From an uncultured Lentisphaeria bacterium (GTDB taxonomy: Bacteria; Verrucomicrobiota; Lentisphaeria; Oligosphaerales; Oligosphaeraceae): 58,819 nt of DNA. The stretch covers positions 1 to 58,819 of the forward strand of contig CAKUJM010000013.1 in NCBI GenBank assembly GCA_934661755.1, written 5' to 3'. Positions 1 to 8,393 of this stretch are shown one piece after another. The stretch's first letter is position 1. Each line of letters begins with the position of its first letter. The notes below the pieces were generated by a model. The model made no database searches, was not told where the DNA came from, and worked only from the letters and a program-made list of their open reading frames with translations. Made by a program: the position numbers and the translations under genes.

Positions 1-480
1 GAGTGAACTTGGCCGGTGCATGTGTTGTCAATAACAAAGTCTGTTTACAACAAAGCGCGTTCTTCAAACTACGCACGACGGCACGTCATGCCCGGCGCCA
101 ACCCCTAGGCTCTTCAGCCTCCCCTGCAAGGGGAGGTGCCGCCGACAGGCGGCGGAGGGGTTAACCGCGTGAGTGAACTTGGCCGGTGCATGTGTTGTCA
201 ATAACAAAGTCTGTTTACAACATGGCGCGTTTTTCAAACTACGCATTGACGCACGTCAAGCCCGACGCCAACCCCTCCGGCGCTGTCGCGCCACCTCCCC
301 TTGCAGGGGAGGCTTTTCTTGTCGTGAAAACGTGGGCGCGGTCGTTTTACGTCCATGCATTGCGGCACGTCATGCCCGGCGCCAACCCCTCCCTCCGGCG
401 CTGTCGCGCCACCTCCCCTTGCGGGGAAGGCTCTTTTCCGCCGTTTTTCTCCACCCCCTCTGTTTTCTCGGGTGGCATCC
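1..480. repeat. Left repeat cluster (mosaic direct repeats with small hairpins)
   Basis: No gene is visible here. Bases 1-67 recur at 171-237 with few changes (for example 53-54 and 62). Similarity continues into a block ending in CGCCAACCCCT, at 101-111, 264-274 and 380-390. Embedded are short palindromes: the CCTCCCCT/AGGGGAGG stem at 119-136 with a three-base loop, and GGCGC/GCGCC types near 280-292 and 398-410. The same sequence family occurs in opposite orientation at 57824-58471. Short reading frames crossing the cluster differ between copies only as the repeats do, so they are not genes. Bases 481-645 hold no feature I can support. Confidence 0.85.
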
Positions 481-645
481 TCGCTTTCCGCAAGCTCCAG
501 CCATGTCTCCGGAGCCAGGATGAAGTGAAAAAAAGCCACGGTGTGATTTGCCGTTCGGGGAAAACGCGCTAAATTATGCGGCGTTACAGCGATACGACCA
601 TGAACCGATGGGGTGTGAGAGCCGGCTGGCCATTTGCCAGAGCGT

Positions 646-675
646 TTCACGTGGCCTGCGGTAGCTGTCTATATT
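646..675 (+). promoter_or_regulatory. Possible sigma70 promoter of tRNA-Ser
   Basis: TTCACG at 646-651 and TATATT at 670-675 are separated by 18 bases. The expected start point, near 682, would fall almost on the first base of the mature tRNA, so either the 5-prime leader is minimal or the true promoter is slightly upstream. Confidence 0.35.
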
Positions 676-682
676 TTATAGC

Positions 683-772
683 GGAGAGATGCCGGAGTGG
701 TCGAACGGGACGGTCTCGAAAACCGTTAACGTGCTTGCACGTTCGTGAGTTCGAATCTCACTCTCTCCGCCA
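683..772 (+). tRNA. tRNA-Ser(CGA)
   Basis: Acceptor arms GGAGAGA (683-689) and TCTCTCC (762-768) pair perfectly, followed by discriminator G769 and an encoded CCA (770-772). The anticodon stem ACGGT/ACCGT encloses loop CTCGAAA with anticodon CGA at 717-719, reading UCG codons. A long variable arm (AACGTGCTTGCACGTT) identifies a class II tRNA, as expected for serine. The T arm contains GTTCGAATC. The next gene starts only 14 bases after the CCA. Confidence 0.96.
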
Positions 773-786
773 TTTTTTTTACACTG

Positions 787-1959
787 ATGCAATCCGGCCA
801 TTCCCCTGAGTTGATATTTGCCGGCGGCCAGCGATATGACTGTCTCCAGTGCGGCAAATGTTGCCGTTGCTTTCACATTGCCATCACTGCGTTGGAGGTC
901 GAGGCGGTGGCGCGGCTGCAATGGCCATCCGGCCAGACTCCGACGCGGGATTTCTACGTGGTGCACGGCGGCCGCAGCTTCATCCGCCATCAAGCCAATG
1001 GCGACTGCATTTATCTTGATTCACGGACGCAATGCCGGATGCACCGTGCCTTTGGCGCCCACTGCAAACCGCTGGCCTGCAAGGCATATCCCTTTGAATT
1101 TCTCGCTACATTCGACGGTCAGGTCAGCGTGATGGCGCGTTTTGACTGTCCGGCGGTATTGGCCGGGCATGGCCGCCGTCTTTCGGCGCACCACGACGAT
1201 ATCAGCCATGTCCTGTCGGATCGGCAACTGCGGCTGGGGGCGGGCTTCACCGCCGGGCAGTTGCGCGGACTCAATCGTGACGCCGTGGAGGGCGTCTGCG
1301 GCTTCATCCGCATGGAAATCGAGCGTCGGGAGGTATCGATGGCGGCCTTGCAGACACTGGCGGAGCGGTTGGAAAAGCTCGGGGCGAATTTTCTCAACGA
1401 CCAGGAGACGTTGCAGCTGGTTCTGCCGTCGATGCGCGACAAGGCGCAGTTCGAGCAGGCGATGGCATCGCGGCCATCGTGGAGCTGGCCGCAGCGCGTT
1501 ACCCAGCGCGGCATTCTGCTGGAGTATTTGCGGCGGGACGAGTCGCTGCCGGATTTCTCCGCCGGCACGCGGTTGCGCCAAGCCTGGGCGGGGATGCGTT
1601 TTTTTGCCGGCGGCGGCAATGCGCATGACCTGTGCGCCAGCGAACACCCGGATTTTGCGGTGCGTCAGGCACGGCTTTTCGACGAACAATACTGGTCATC
1701 TCCGGACGAGGCGGATGCTGATGACGCATATCGCCGTTTTCTGTCGGCGCGGCTGGAGACGCTGCAATTCTTCGGTGCCGCCAATCACGGCTGTACATTC
1801 TTCGACGGGCTGCGCGAGTTGCTCGCGTGTGCGCTCCCCGCACGTCTTCTGGCGCGGCTGCATGCTGCGTCAAGCGGCCGTCGTCATCTGGCATCGCCGG
1901 ACTGGGCGTACGCCACTTCCGCCGTCGATCACTGTTTCGGGCGGCGGTTGCGTGGATGA
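787..1959 (+). CDS. YkgJ-family cysteine-cluster protein
   Basis: A 390-residue soluble protein with the N-terminal cysteine pattern of the YkgJ family (thought to bind zinc or an iron-sulfur cluster): C19-x2-C22-x2-C25-C26, then C74, C83, C93 and C98, ending in a KAYPFEF stretch like the C-R-x-YP end of the family motif. The remaining ~280 residues are alpha-helical-looking and not recognised; the protein is much longer than minimal YkgJ proteins, in the size range of FliB-type lysine methylase relatives that share this cluster. The frame is open from 745, inside the tRNA, so ATG 787 is the first sensible start. Function unknown; it may act in redox chemistry or protein modification. Nothing nearby suggests a partner. 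Confidence 0.72.
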   Translation: MQSGHSPELIFAGGQRYDCLQCGKCCRCFHIAITALEVEAVARLQWPSGQTPTRDFYVVHGGRSFIRHQANGDCIYLDSRTQCRMHRAFGAHCKPLACKAYPFEFLATFDGQVSVMARFDCPAVLAGHGRRLSAHHDDISHVLSDRQLRLGAGFTAGQLRGLNRDAVEGVCGFIRMEIERREVSMAALQTLAERLEKLGANFLNDQETLQLVLPSMRDKAQFEQAMASRPSWSWPQRVTQRGILLEYLRRDESLPDFSAGTRLRQAWAGMRFFAGGGNAHDLCASEHPDFAVRQARLFDEQYWSSPDEADADDAYRRFLSARLETLQFFGAANHGCTFFDGLRELLACALPARLLARLHAASSGRRHLASPDWAYATSAVDHCFGRRLRG

Positions 1960-2005
1960 GACGTGCCTTGCCCGCCTGAAGGCTGTCCGAGCCAGCCAAT
2001 CCTGT

Positions 2006-3427
2006 CTATTCAAGCGGCATCCTGATCAGCGCGACTGCGCTTTGCGACGGCGAATCGATGCACAGCGCGCCATCGCAGTCGATTTTGGTGGCGATTGGCG
2101 TCAAGTCGCGGTCATCATCGAGCATCAGCACTTCGCAGGCGCGGACTTTATCCGCCGGTGCATTGGCGAATTTCAGCCGCAACCGCTGTTCGCCGTACCG
2201 GTAGTTGGCAATCATCACGCAGACGCAATGCTCGCCTTTGGCCGCCAGCACCTCGAAGCCGTAGCTGCGCAGCGCGGGGCATTCGCGGACGGGGCAGGGC
2301 GCTTCAAACTCCGCGACGGCTGTGGCCAGGCGTCGCGGGCAGGAAGCCGCCAGTTCGCCGAAGGCCTTGAGGGCGTAGTACGGCTTCACCGGCTTGGCGG
2401 TATAGGCGTCGTATATGCCGAAGCCGACGGCGCTTCGCGATGCGCTTACGGTATAGAAATTCGCCATGTCCAGCGGGCTGTCCTGCCAATTGGCCAGGCA
2501 CGCGGCGGCGAAGGCCGCGCCTGTCATGCCATGCATTGCCTCCATGACCTCGAAGGCTCCCGAGCGGCTGTCATTGATCCGCTGGAAGCCGTCATGGGGC
2601 AGATAGGACCACTCGTTGAGATGGATCTGGGCATCTCCATATCCGAGGTCGTCGAGATATTTGCGGATTCCCCGGCATTCCGGGTTGAACCAGTCGTACG
2701 CGCAGTTGTAGGCGTGGTAGCTGTAGAAATCCAGCGGCGCGTGATGGGCCGCGCAGAAATCGAGGAATTGATGGGCGTACTTGCAGCAGGTGGCGTCGCC
2801 CCATCCGCCGCAGGACGCCGGGCCGCCGATTTTGATTTCCGGGAATCGCTGTTTCAGCGCGGTGGCGGCCTCCAGGTAGAATTGGCAGTAGGATTGATAG
2901 CTGGCGTTCCAGCAGGTGTGCAGTGCATCCCTGCCGGCGGTGCCCTCGGCTTCATTCCAGATCTCCCAGTACTTGATGTTGTAGTGGAAGCCGTTTGCCC
3001 AGCCGTAGTTGTAGTGGCGGATGATGTGGCTGGCCACGTCTACCCATTTTGCAGTGTCCGCTGGCGGGAAGCAGGTGTATTTGTTGATGCTGTGGTCGAT
3101 GGAGCACCCCAGCCGATAGTAGACCTGGGTACCGCATGCATAGCAATTCGCAATATAGTCGTCAGTGGCGCGGAAGTTGTAGTTGCGGGGTTCGTTGGCA
3201 TCGGCATGCATGAGCGGGAAGATCATCGCGACATCCACCAAGCTCAGGCCGGGATTGTCCAGCGGCGCGTCATGCAGCCGCGTGATTGGCAGCTTCAGCT
3301 CCTTGAAGTACTGGCGGATGTTCCGTCCCGCATTCTCATTGGAAATCGGCGGCGCCATGTTGCCGCCGTTGAGCGGCTTGATTGCGCCTGAATCGCGGTT
3401 CAGGTCGACGACGATGGTTGCTTTCAT
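2006..3427 (-). CDS. GH39-like clan GH-A glycoside hydrolase, cytoplasmic
   Basis: A 473-residue retaining-type glycosidase resembling GH39 (beta-xylosidase/alpha-iduronidase fold). The acid/base candidate is E159 in WEIWNEAEG and the nucleophile candidate E272 in HLNEWSY, at the ends of strands 4 and 7 of a (beta/alpha)8 barrel. The HAYN segment near 238-241 and the C-terminal beta-rich part (SAVALIRMPLE end) fit the family layout. There is no signal peptide, so it probably acts inside the cell on oligosaccharides released by the secreted enzyme encoded just upstream (3654-5789). It is last in the lacI-pseudopilin-GH50-GH39 block. The ATG has no clear Shine-Dalgarno sequence. The substrate cannot be told from sequence alone; xylosides, fucosides or uronates are possible. 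Confidence 0.75.
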   Translation of the reverse strand: MKATIVVDLNRDSGAIKPLNGGNMAPPISNENAGRNIRQYFKELKLPITRLHDAPLDNPGLSLVDVAMIFPLMHADANEPRNYNFRATDDYIANCYACGTQVYYRLGCSIDHSINKYTCFPPADTAKWVDVASHIIRHYNYGWANGFHYNIKYWEIWNEAEGTAGRDALHTCWNASYQSYCQFYLEAATALKQRFPEIKIGGPASCGGWGDATCCKYAHQFLDFCAAHHAPLDFYSYHAYNCAYDWFNPECRGIRKYLDDLGYGDAQIHLNEWSYLPHDGFQRINDSRSGAFEVMEAMHGMTGAAFAAACLANWQDSPLDMANFYTVSASRSAVGFGIYDAYTAKPVKPYYALKAFGELAASCPRRLATAVAEFEAPCPVRECPALRSYGFEVLAAKGEHCVCVMIANYRYGEQRLRLKFANAPADKVRACEVLMLDDDRDLTPIATKIDCDGALCIDSPSQSAVALIRMPLE

Positions 3428-3564
3428 AATGGTGGTGGAGGCAGCGGGGCGTCCGGTGCCGGGAAGGGGGCGGCAGTGTCCTTCCCGGCGTTGCGGCGCC
3501 GGGGAGGCTCCGGTCTTGCCGCCGGCTTCGCCGTTTTCTCCGTCCCCTTTCCAAGGGTGGCAAC

Positions 3565-3644
3565 CCGTAAATCCACCAGCTGTCCCGCGGCCTTTTTAAG
3601 CCGGACTGACCAGAAAAGGCCGCGAAAATGCCATGGATTTACGG
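3565..3644. repeat. Nested intergenic palindrome
   Basis: The outer arms CCGTAAATCCA (3565-3575) and TGGATTTACGG (3634-3644) are perfect complements. The inner arms GCGGCCTTTT (3587-3596) and AAAAGGCCGC (3614-3623) are also perfect. The structure lies between the GH50-like stop and the GH39-like start, where an RNA hairpin could separate or stabilise the two parts of the transcript. The 226-base gap 3428-3653 has no other feature I can support. Confidence 0.8.
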
Positions 3645-3653
3645 AATCGCGCG

Positions 3654-5789
3654 TTACTGTTCGGAGCGATAGCGGTACATGTCGGCGCCGATTTTTCGGG
3701 CGGCTTCGACCATGTCCGCGTATGGGGTGTCGGTCACATCAACGAAGCCGCATTGGATATTTTCCCCGTCGGCGGGGCGTCCGGTGGCCGCCTGATCGAC
3801 GTATTTGAAATAGTGTGCGCCGATGATCAGGGGATTCCACAGCGCGGAGCGCACATACCGGTCGAAGGCACGGGCGCGGTCGCGCTGATCGGCGGCGGCC
3901 TGCAATCCGGAGTGGGGCGGTCCGAAGCCGGCGGTGCCGAAGTGCCATTCGCCGATGATCACCGGCATGTCGATGCCATCCGGCAACGCCCAGCGCCCCA
4001 CCTCCGGGTTGTAGCAATTGAAGCTGGTGCCGTCGAGGTATTTGGCGGCGGTCTTGATGACCTTGACATTCCAGTCGTTGAAGCGGCAGCCGAAATAGAG
4101 TTTTCCGGGAGCCTCGCGGTTGATGACGCGCTTGCAGGTCTCGAAGTAGCGGTTGACGATGACGTCGTTGAAGGCGACCAGGTCGGCTTTGGCCTTTTCG
4201 AGGTCAGGGGCATCCGCAGTGGATTCCAGGAAGGCCTCCCAGCTGGCGTAGTCGCCGTTCCACGCGTCATTGAGCCTGTCGATGGTGGCGTATTTGGCTT
4301 TGAGCGTGTCCGCCAGCGCGATCTTGGCGGGCTGGCCGGCGGGCGAGCGCAATGCGCCTTCCGCCAGGAAGTGGTCGGTTTTCCCCCAGCTCAGTTCGTT
4401 GTCCATGAAGAAGCCGATGCAGTAGATGTCCTCGGCTGCGCTTTTGTGATGTCCGCGCAGCGCCTGGGTCATGCCGTCCTCGAAGCCGGGGTCGAAGATG
4501 TCGGGGAACTTCTGCCAGCCGATGAGCTTGCATCCCTCGATGACGCGGTAGAATTTCCTGAAGGTGATGCAGGTGATATACGGCAGGTGATCGCCTTTGA
4601 GGACATCGGGTTCCAGCCAGTTGCCGTTGGTGTTGAAGCCCCAGCTGCGCAGGCGTTTCTGGGAACGCTCCAGGAACTGGCGATACTCGTTTTCGACTCC
4701 GTATTTGAGCGCGCAGTTATAGCGATGGAAGTAGAACTGGCTGATTGGACCCTGCTTGCCCTTGTAGAAGGTGAAGGCGGGGAAGCCTTTGCCGGTGAAG
4801 CAGTGGCTGCCGATGGCGGACGACTGGGCGGGAAGCTCAGCGAAATATTTTTCACGGTAGGAAATGCCGGTCGGGTCGCATTCGACGTAGTCGATGCTGT
4901 TCATCCCCAGCGACCAGAAAAGGTGGCCGTCTGGATCGACAAGATACCATTTTCCCTGGTATTTGGTGGTCATCCAGCCGCCTTTGGAGTCGATTTTCGG
5001 ACCATCCGCCCAGCCGCCGAAGCGGTCGTGCCCCTCCGGCCGCGGATGTGCAGCCAGATCGGCGTCCTCGGCGGCCTTGCGCAGCGCCAGCTCCGACTCG
5101 TCATGCAGCTTCCCCGGCCACTGGGCGTGCCGGTATTGTCCGAAGCGGTCGATGAAGGGATAGAAGCTCTCGGCGCTTTTCAATGCATCCGAAAGCGGCG
5201 CCGGCGGCTCTTCGATCCGGAAATTGGAGAGGGTCAGCAGCATGTCGCTGTCCCGGCCGGCAGTCCCCCACAGCCGCAACTGGGCGACCTTTTCCGGGAC
5301 GAGGTTCTGTTCGGAGTCGAAGCCGTCGAAAAGCCGCTGCATGCCTTGCGGCGCCCAGCCGCCGGCAGTTTCCGGGATGATTCGTCCAAAGCGCACCCGC
5401 AGCGATGCCTTCTCACCGGGGAGCAGCGCGACTGCGCCATGGGCGATATGCGCGAAGTCGTTGCTGCCCTTGCCCTCCTTGAGATTGACGATCTCCATGC
5501 GGAAGCTCATCGGGAAGTCATTGCAGTTCTCCACGTCGCAGCACATCACCGAACCGCCGGAGAGGTCGAAATACTGTGTTGCCGCCGGAGTGATGATGCA
5601 GCCCTGCCAGCGGTCCGGTCCGGCCTTCAAGACCAGATCCAGGCAGTCGCCATTGTTGGTGACGATGCTGCTCGGTCCGAACGGGCTGACCCGCACCTGG
5701 CTGGCATCGCCCAGGTCGAACAGCGGCAGGCCGCTTGCACAGGCGACACCGACTGCCGCGAAGAATGCGAAGAGGTAGGGGAATTTCAT
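3654..5789 (-). CDS. Secreted GH50 (beta-agarase)-like glycoside hydrolase
   Basis: A 711-residue enzyme with a signal peptide (1-19, ending CASG), an N-terminal beta-rich domain to about residue 200, then a clan GH-A barrel. The barrel opens with the segment around KWYLVDPDGHLFWSLG (280-295), typical of GH50 agarases and relatives. Candidate acid/base E465 lies in FMDNELSWG and candidate nucleophile E614 in VIIGEWHFG. The C-terminal part (GFVDVTDTPY) also resembles GH50/GH42-type barrels. ATG 5789 was chosen because the signal peptide begins there; the open frame upstream overlaps the pseudopilin gene in another frame. It follows the pseudopilin stop by 23 bases and is probably translated from the same mRNA. 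Substrate is uncertain: true agarase activity is not implied, other galactans or host glycans are possible. Confidence 0.72.
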   Translation of the reverse strand: MKFPYLFAFFAAVGVACASGLPLFDLGDASQVRVSPFGPSSIVTNNGDCLDLVLKAGPDRWQGCIITPAATQYFDLSGGSVMCCDVENCNDFPMSFRMEIVNLKEGKGSNDFAHIAHGAVALLPGEKASLRVRFGRIIPETAGGWAPQGMQRLFDGFDSEQNLVPEKVAQLRLWGTAGRDSDMLLTLSNFRIEEPPAPLSDALKSAESFYPFIDRFGQYRHAQWPGKLHDESELALRKAAEDADLAAHPRPEGHDRFGGWADGPKIDSKGGWMTTKYQGKWYLVDPDGHLFWSLGMNSIDYVECDPTGISYREKYFAELPAQSSAIGSHCFTGKGFPAFTFYKGKQGPISQFYFHRYNCALKYGVENEYRQFLERSQKRLRSWGFNTNGNWLEPDVLKGDHLPYITCITFRKFYRVIEGCKLIGWQKFPDIFDPGFEDGMTQALRGHHKSAAEDIYCIGFFMDNELSWGKTDHFLAEGALRSPAGQPAKIALADTLKAKYATIDRLNDAWNGDYASWEAFLESTADAPDLEKAKADLVAFNDVIVNRYFETCKRVINREAPGKLYFGCRFNDWNVKVIKTAAKYLDGTSFNCYNPEVGRWALPDGIDMPVIIGEWHFGTAGFGPPHSGLQAAADQRDRARAFDRYVRSALWNPLIIGAHYFKYVDQAATGRPADGENIQCGFVDVTDTPYADMVEAARKIGADMYRYRSEQ

Positions 5790-5812
5790 ATCGATGGTGG
5801 TGCTGGGATGGT

Positions 5813-6607
5813 CTAGTTGATCTTGACGCCATGGCTGTTGAACCATGTCTTCATCTCGCAGATGCGCTGCAGGTCGCTGCCGCGATGCAAGGCGGCATGG
5901 CCGTCCGCAAAGGCGACGCTGCCGACATTGCCATGGAACTCCTGGAACAGCCCGCATTGCCATGCCCAGTAGCCGAAGAGCTGGAAGCGGTGGTAACGCA
6001 AGGTATTGCCGGCGGCGTCCAAAAATTTTGTTTCCGCGAACATCGGGGTGGAGGCGGTCAGCTTGATGCGCCCCAGCACCGCATACTGCCCCTGGGTTGC
6101 ATCACTGTCATTGACGGCAATGGCAAAGGTGCCGTACTTTTCCTTTTGGGCAGGGGTGGCGTCCGCCCAGCGCAAAGCACCATAGACGGATGAAGACACC
6201 AGATATCCAGTTCCGCCGGGGGAGCCTTGTGCCACCGGGCGGTATGACGGGCACATGGTGGATTTCCAGTCCAGGTAGTTGCCAAATCCCCCCTGATACC
6301 AGTCCATGACCCAATTGCCCTGCGGCATGCCTTTGCACAGCCAGCTGGCCCAGCTGGCCCTCGGGTAGTTGACGCAGGTCGGGACGATGTCGTTGTTGTC
6401 ACTGCCGTACATGAGCTGCGCCAGCATCACCTGCTTGATGTTGTTGAGGCAACTGGTGGCGCGGGCCTTTTCCCTGGCCTTCGAGAGGGCTGGCAGCAGC
6501 ATGCTCGCCAATATGGCAATAATTGCGATAACTACCAATAACTCTATGAGTGTGAAAGAGTTATGAATTTGCCTGCGGGGGGGGGTAGAATGCATTTTCC
6601 GAGTCAT
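5813..6607 (-). CDS. Prepilin-like protein (type II pseudopilin N-terminus, H-X9-DG tail)
   Basis: A 264-residue protein with the class III prepilin signature: basic leader, then F18-T-L-I-E22 and the hydrophobic helix LLVVIAIIAILASMLLPALS, followed by the KAREKARATSCLNNIKQ segment. The C-terminal half carries an H-X9-DG motif (HGNVGSVAFADG), common to the large pseudopilin families of Lentisphaerota and Planctomycetes. The residue before the expected cleavage site is Ser17, not the usual glycine. A good ribosome site, TAGGAG, precedes ATG 6607. It sits 82 bases after the lacI stop and 23 bases before the secreted GH50-like gene. Role unknown; membrane-anchored helper of secretion or glycan capture is an inference from context. 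Confidence 0.85.
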   Translation of the reverse strand: MTRKMHSTPPRRQIHNSFTLIELLVVIAIIAILASMLLPALSKAREKARATSCLNNIKQVMLAQLMYGSDNNDIVPTCVNYPRASWASWLCKGMPQGNWVMDWYQGGFGNYLDWKSTMCPSYRPVAQGSPGGTGYLVSSSVYGALRWADATPAQKEKYGTFAIAVNDSDATQGQYAVLGRIKLTASTPMFAETKFLDAAGNTLRYHRFQLFGYWAWQCGLFQEFHGNVGSVAFADGHAALHRGSDLQRICEMKTWFNSHGVKIN

Positions 6608-6640
6608 GGTGTACTCCTACGTGATGATTTGGAACATCCT

Positions 6641-6725
6641 GAATTCGTGAAACGAGCCTTTTTCGCCGGCACGCCCCATCAAAGAAAGCCTATTCCGACG
6701 CAACGCCCTCCAGCTTCATGGATTC
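6641..6725. repeat. Dispersed palindrome-ended element, copy C
   Basis: An 85-base copy of the element seen better at 18198-18312. Its left end GAATTCGTGAA and right end CTTCATGGATTC are imperfect inverted repeats, and its right third (CCGACGCAACGCCCTCCAGC) aligns with the right third of copy B. It overlaps the 3-prime end of lacI (stop at 6690-6692), supplying about the last dozen codons of that gene. Confidence 0.65.
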
Positions 6726-7745
6726 TGGACATGGCGAGCCGGTTGAACCCCGGACGACGAGTTCGCCGGTGATGATTTCACGCGGGAGCTCTTTGATGGT
6801 GCCGTGCAGATAATCGTGCAATACACGGATGATCCGTCGTCCGATATCCGTCAAGGGAATGTGGATGGTGGTAAGCCCAGGCGCCAGATGACGGGCGAAT
6901 GACTGGTCGTCATAGCCGACCACGGAGATGTCCTGACCGACGCGCCTGCCCATTTCAAAGCAGCCGCGGTAGCACCCCATGGCAATCTCGTCGTTGGCGC
7001 AGACCATCGCGGTGACATCCGGGAGCTGACTGATTACCCGCTTGGCCTGCTGGTAGCCGCGCTCCTTGTCGCGACCGATGCTGTCCATGAAGAGGTTCAG
7101 CTCCGAGGGGATGCGCAATGCCGGATCCGCCTGCCCGATCGACTCCATGAACCCATTGTAGGCGCGCAGCCGCTCATCGTAATCCTCGTTGGGCGGCTCG
7201 CCGCAGAGGTAGGCGATGCGGCGGTGGCCGATGGAGTGGAGGTACTGCATGATCTGCCTGGTGCAGTCGTAGGAGGCGTTGCCGATATAGCCGCACATGG
7301 GACCGTCGTAGTAGTTGTCGATCAGCATGCACGGCAAATGCGCCGCCGCCAATGACGGCAGTTCATGGTTGAGCGTCTTGCCGCAGATGATCGCCACGCC
7401 GTCGCAACGCCAGTTGCGGCATGCCCGCAGCAGCGAGACGTTGCCAACGCAACGCTGGATCGACAGCTCAATTCCCAGATCGTTGGCCGCATCGCCCATG
7501 CCAGTGAGAATCGACGAGATGAAATCGGTGATGTCCCCGACATCGAAGATGACGCTGATGCGCAATGGCCGTTCAACTGCCTTGTCCGGGACCAGATTGT
7601 TGGCCTCAATCGCCGCCAGAACCTTCCTGCGCAGAGTCTCGCTGATGTCGGCATGATTGTTCAGCACCCGCGAAACCGAGGCCAGCGAAACTCCGGCCTC
7701 TTCGGCAATCCGGCGGATGTTGAAGGGTTGTTTTTTTCTCGGCAT
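6690..7745 (-). CDS. LacI-family transcriptional regulator
   Basis: A 351-residue repressor with an N-terminal helix-turn-helix (FNIRRIAEEAGVSLASVSRV, residues 8-27), a hinge near 50-58 and a periplasmic-binding-protein-like sugar sensor domain ending in the usual GELVVRGST motif. It is first in a minus-strand block with a pseudopilin and two glycoside hydrolases, so it probably controls these in response to a breakdown product. A promoter and a perfect palindrome lie directly upstream (7752-7780), suggesting autoregulation. The start codon is exactly where transcription should begin, so the mRNA may be leaderless; no earlier or better start exists because the HTH begins at residue 8. The last residues derive from a dispersed repeat (6641-6725). 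Confidence 0.92.
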   Translation of the reverse strand: MPRKKQPFNIRRIAEEAGVSLASVSRVLNNHADISETLRRKVLAAIEANNLVPDKAVERPLRISVIFDVGDITDFISSILTGMGDAANDLGIELSIQRCVGNVSLLRACRNWRCDGVAIICGKTLNHELPSLAAAHLPCMLIDNYYDGPMCGYIGNASYDCTRQIMQYLHSIGHRRIAYLCGEPPNEDYDERLRAYNGFMESIGQADPALRIPSELNLFMDSIGRDKERGYQQAKRVISQLPDVTAMVCANDEIAMGCYRGCFEMGRRVGQDISVVGYDDQSFARHLAPGLTTIHIPLTDIGRRIIRVLHDYLHGTIKELPREIITGELVVRGSTGSPCPESMKLEGVASE

Positions 7746-7751
7746 GTCTAT

Positions 7752-7780
7752 ATTATAGTAAAAATCAGGGTGATTTTCAA
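7752..7780 (-). promoter_or_regulatory. Promoter of lacI, giving a possible leaderless mRNA
   Basis: On the minus strand TTGAAA (7780-7775) and TATAAT (7757-7752) are separated by exactly 17 bases, a near-consensus sigma70 promoter. Six bases (ATAGAC) then precede the ATG at 7745, placing the likely +1 on the start codon itself, without room for a ribosome-binding site. Confidence 0.7.
7761..7777. promoter_or_regulatory. Candidate LacI-type operator
   Basis: AAAATCA (7761-7767), GGG, TGATTTT (7771-7777) is a perfect 7+3+7 palindrome lying between, and touching, the -35 and -10 elements of the lacI promoter. Its position and symmetry fit binding by the LacI-family product for autorepression. 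Most LacI operators have an even centre, so this is a candidate only. Confidence 0.5.
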
Positions 7781-8103
7781 GAATGACGGCTTAAATTTTG
7801 AAAAAAAAATCGTGTTATTTCCGAAAATAACTCGCATGGCCCCTGTCCAGCCCCAAGTCGTCCAATGGGAACGGCCAAGATGACTGGCGGGGTGGCAAGT
7901 TTCCGTTTTGGCCAATGGCGCATGTTTGTAAAGTGTCTGCCAATCGCACACTTTTGGGGATTATGGCGTTGGCGATTGGCAATGTTGCGCGGGGCGGTTA
8001 GCTTAACGCTGGGTGGTCGGGCGGGGGAGCATTGGCCCACCTATAAGGATCGCGCGCGCGCGAGGGGGGGGGGGGCGCACACGCTGGAAATAGGGGATTT
8101 CCG
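7778..8103. other. Intergenic DNA with GC-dinucleotide and G-tract
   Basis: No gene is supported. The stretch contains an alternating CG run (8051-8062) followed by twelve G residues (8064-8075), immediately left of the 9-base minisatellite. A copied motif TTGGCCAATGG-like / TGGCGATTGGC pair appears near 7910-7980 without an evident role. Frames reading through here continue into the minisatellite and are not credible genes. Confidence 0.5.
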
Positions 8104-8350
8104 TTGATCTCCGTGATCTCCGTGGTCTCCGTGGTCTCCGTGGTCTCCGTGGTCTCCGTGATCTCCGTGGCCTCCGTGGTCTCCGTGGTCCTCCGTGGTC
8201 TCCGTGGTCTCCGTTGGTCTCCGTGATCTCCGTGATCTCCGTGATCTCCGTGATCTCCGTGGCCTCCGTGGTCTCCGTAGTCCTCCGTGGTCTCCGTGAT
8301 CTCCGTGGTCCTCCGTGGTCTTCCGTGGTCTTCCGTGGTCTTCCGTGGTC
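8104..8350. repeat. 9-base minisatellite (CTCCGTGGT)n
   Basis: About 27 degenerate copies of CTCCGTGGT, with variants CTCCGTGAT, CTCCGTGGC, a ten-base CCTCCGTGGT and TTCCGTGGT near the right end. Because the unit is a multiple of three, long open frames on both strands are an automatic consequence, with repetitive Arg/Pro/His/Thr or Val/Ser composition, and are not taken as genes. It lies between the DUF3014 gene stop and the lacI promoter. Confidence 0.93.
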
Positions 8351-8393
8351 CGCAGTCTGCCGGCCATGCTGCGGCAAGCTGAGTCGGTTTTTC

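Noticed and set aside
173..572. Short open frames in the left repeat cluster
   Set aside because: They run through direct repeats with internal hairpins and differ only as the repeats differ; no ribosome site or domain.
1142..3391. 749-codon plus-strand frame spanning from the YkgJ gene into the GH39-like gene
   Set aside because: It is the shifted frame of one gene and the antisense of the next; it has neither family motif nor consistent composition.
3633..5816. 727-codon open frame on the plus strand opposite the GH50-like gene
   Set aside because: It mirrors the GH50-like gene codon for codon in a GC-rich region; the minus frame has signal peptide and catalytic motifs, while the plus one has Gly/Val/Ala/Asp bias and no recognisable domain.
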